NCBI GenBank assembly: GCA_964602055.1
Contig: CAZRPU010000049.1
Location: 1-16,710, forward strand
From: JACPLA01 sp964602055
GTDB taxonomy: Bacteria > Bacteroidota > Ignavibacteria > UBA10030
DNA length: 16,710 bases
Reading direction: 5' to 3'
Of the stretch, positions 15,622 to 16,710 are shown piece by piece; within the stretch, counting starts at the first letter, position 1, and every line of letters begins with the position of its first letter. The position numbers were made by a program, and so were the translations under genes. The notes under the pieces are model-generated. The model made no database searches and was not told the origin of the DNA. It saw only the letters and a program-made list of their open reading frames with translations.

Positions 15622-15662
15622 GCCTGAAACAACAAGAGGGACGATGAACACATCGTCCCTCT
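15622..15662 (-). terminator. Intrinsic terminator after the TPR gene
   Basis: A perfect 12-bp inverted repeat (15635-15646 with 15651-15662) and a 4-nt loop form a GC-rich stem. On the minus strand it is followed by TGTTGTTT, a slightly interrupted T-tract. It starts 23 nt after the TPR gene stop and closes the tRNA/TPR block. The remaining gap to 15580 is about 40 nt and must hold any promoter of the next operon; I saw no convincing -35/-10 pair there. Confidence 0.85.
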
Positions 15663-15685
15663 CAGAATCCACCCTCGTTCTGCTT

Positions 15686-16456
15686 CTATTTTCCTTTGAT
15701 GCTATCGAGTTCGTACTGCGCATTTCGGCTGTAGACTGCGTCTTTTCGAGCTTCGGCGAAGGCACTTCTTGCTTTGTCAAATTCGCTCATTTTCTTGTAC
15801 GCGATGCCTATCTCGAAATATTCAGCGCCCTTGGATCTCCCCTTTTTCCATTTCAGAGCCTGGTTTGCCGCCTCAAGGGCCTTCTCTGCACGTTCGAGTT
15901 TGTTATAGACGCGCGATGCTACGAGATAGAGTTTGCTGTTGTCAGAAACCTGCGACAATGCCTCATCCACCATCGTTCCGGCTTCGTCGAGTTTTCCCTG
16001 CTCGAGCAATTGCTGTCCTTTTCCCGCATATGCTTCCGATATCCCGGCCAGCGACTGTTTCAGTTTTGCATCGTATTTCAGGGCAGTCTTAAAAGATGCA
16101 ATAGCGTTGTCGAAATCGCCCTGGACAAGATACACCCCCCCGACAGCGCTGTGAGCGCCGGCAAAATTTGGTCTCAGTTTGATCGATGCGAGGAGCGACT
16201 GCACCGCGTTGTCGTACTGTTTGCTGTTCTTATAGCACAGGCCAAGCTGATAGTGAAACGCGAAATCATCATCGAGCGCGAGCGCAGCCTTGTATTTCTC
16301 CGCTGCGGCAAGATAGTTGCCCGATTTTAACAATGAATTTCCCTCGTTGTAGAGCTTCTTGGCCTCGTTCTTCGGATCATCAGCCGGCGTGCCTTGGGCG
16401 TACAGAAAAGCCGAGAAGACCATGAGGGACATTACGGCGAGCAAACTCCTTCTCAT
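15686..16456 (-). CDS. Exported TPR-repeat protein
   Basis: A 256-residue protein with an N-terminal signal peptide: basic MRR, a hydrophobic core LLAVMSLMVFSAF, and probable cleavage after LYA at residue 20. No lipobox cysteine is present. The mature part is almost all tetratricopeptide repeats, about six: units near 32-64, 65-97, 98-131, a longer degenerate one about 132-173, then about 174-208 and 209-241. TPR solenoids are protein-binding scaffolds; no enzyme domain is visible, so the partner is unknown. A periplasmic location is inferred. ATG 16456 has a near-perfect AAGGAGGT 8 nt upstream; a longer frame runs into the tRNA gene and is not used. The start is 32 nt from the tRNA-Leu 3' end. 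Confidence 0.9.
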   Translation of the reverse strand: MRRSLLAVMSLMVFSAFLYAQGTPADDPKNEAKKLYNEGNSLLKSGNYLAAAEKYKAALALDDDFAFHYQLGLCYKNSKQYDNAVQSLLASIKLRPNFAGAHSAVGGVYLVQGDFDNAIASFKTALKYDAKLKQSLAGISEAYAGKGQQLLEQGKLDEAGTMVDEALSQVSDNSKLYLVASRVYNKLERAEKALEAANQALKWKKGRSKGAEYFEIGIAYKKMSEFDKARSAFAEARKDAVYSRNAQYELDSIKGK

Positions 16457-16464
16457 CAGTCCAT

Positions 16465-16472
16465 ACCTCCTT
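16465..16472 (-). promoter_or_regulatory. Near-consensus ribosome binding site of the TPR gene
   Basis: AAGGAGGT on the minus strand, 8 nt before ATG 16456. It is the strongest Shine-Dalgarno in the window and rules out the longer frame reaching into tRNA-Leu. An ATG inside the spacer (at 16464) reads M-D and then stops, so it is not a gene start. Confidence 0.85.
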
Positions 16473-16488
16473 GTGTGGTGGGAATTCG

Positions 16489-16572
16489 TGCCCGGAGCGA
16501 GACTTGAACTCGCATGCCTTTTCAGGCGCCGCCCCCTCAAGACGGTGTGTCTGCCAGTTCCACCATCCGGGC
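16489..16572 (-). tRNA. tRNA-Leu (anticodon GAG)
   Basis: An 84-nt class II tRNA. The acceptor stem GCCCGGA pairs with TCCGGGC. The D-arm carries GAACTGGCAGA. The anticodon stem CCGTC/GGCGG holds loop TTGAGGG, so the anticodon is GAG, reading CUC and CUU. The long variable arm (GCCT/AGGC stem) is expected for Leu, and the T-arm GCGAG-TTCAAGT-CTCGC is normal. The discriminator base is A. CCA is not encoded, so a CCA-adding enzyme must finish it. Confidence 0.96.
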
Positions 16573-16638
16573 CTCACATTGAAGATTGAAGACCTCTTCC
16601 CTGTCGACAACCTCTCGTCCGCAATCCGCAATGTACTG

Positions 16639-16710
16639 TGAGCGTGGATGGATTCGAACCATCGACCCTCTGCTTAAAAGGCAGATGCTCTACCCCTGAG
16701 CTACACGCCC
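16639..16710 (-). tRNA. tRNA-Lys (anticodon UUU)
   Basis: A 72-nt tRNA whose 5' end coincides with the window edge. The acceptor stem GGGCGTG pairs with CACGCTC, with one G-T pair. The D-arm is GCTC-AGGGGTA-GAGC. The anticodon stem TCTGC/GCAGA carries loop CTTTTAA, giving anticodon TTT for Lys (AAA/AAG). The T-arm is GATGG-TTCGAAT-CCATC. The discriminator is A and CCA is not encoded. It lies 66 nt upstream of tRNA-Leu and is probably co-transcribed with it. Any promoter is outside the window. Confidence 0.96.

Noticed and set aside
1..16710. CRISPR arrays, insertion sequences, phage or toxin-antitoxin genes, riboswitches
   Set aside because: No repeated spaced units, transposase or integrase motifs, or recognisable riboswitch cores were seen on either strand. 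Coding density leaves little room: the largest protein-gene gap is about 105 nt.

Overview
This window is a dense, almost entirely minus-strand stretch of bacterial chromosome: 19 complete protein genes, the first six codons of a further one, and two tRNA genes. No plus-strand gene is convincing. There are no insertion sequences, phage genes, CRISPR arrays or gene-free stretches over 300 bases. By eye the base composition is close to 50% G+C. The run rimP-nusA-infB-rbfA-truB-ribF-rpsO-pnp, a Gram-negative envelope gene (lnt), and tRNA genes without an encoded CCA suggest a member of the Bacteroidota/Chlorobiota/Ignavibacteriota group, most likely the Chlorobi/Ignavibacteria side. That placement is inference from gene order and protein character, not from a search.

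In the direction of transcription (right to left) there are three blocks. (1) tRNA-Lys(UUU), tRNA-Leu(GAG) and an exported TPR protein whose start codon is only 32 nt from the tRNA-Leu 3' end. An intrinsic terminator at about 15622-15662 closes this block. (2) An eleven-gene run, with most junctions overlapping (often ATGA): carboxymuconolactone-decarboxylase-like protein, acylphosphatase, ispF, a DedA membrane protein, a PAP2 phosphatase, lnt, a threonine aldolase, a YbgC-like thioesterase, trpE, trpG and a LOG-family protein. It ends at a good intrinsic terminator at about 6931-6963. (3) The ribosome and transcription operon: rimP, nusA, infB, rbfA, truB, ribF, rpsO and the start of pnp, which runs off the left edge.

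Functionally, block 3 is the classic set for transcription elongation/termination (NusA), translation initiation (IF2), 30S maturation (RimP, RbfA), tRNA Psi55 (TruB), FMN/FAD synthesis (RibF), S15 and RNA turnover (PNPase). Block 2 mixes an envelope-lipid group (IspF for isoprenoid precursors, DedA and PAP2 possibly for undecaprenyl carrier recycling, Lnt for lipoproteins) with anthranilate synthase (TrpE/TrpG) and small metabolic enzymes.

I see no obviously new system. The items most worth a second look are: the terminator whose T-tract ends two bases before the rimP ATG, a candidate NusA-sensitive attenuator; the overlapping ispF-dedA-PAP2 group; the tRNA-Leu/TPR gene junction; a divergent CMD-family protein heading the operon; and a ten-lysine tract in IF2. 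Several starts were moved inward from the longest open frame (ribF, infB, nusA, trpE, threonine aldolase, PAP2, acylphosphatase, TPR protein), using Shine-Dalgarno matches, overlaps with the upstream gene and family N-termini.
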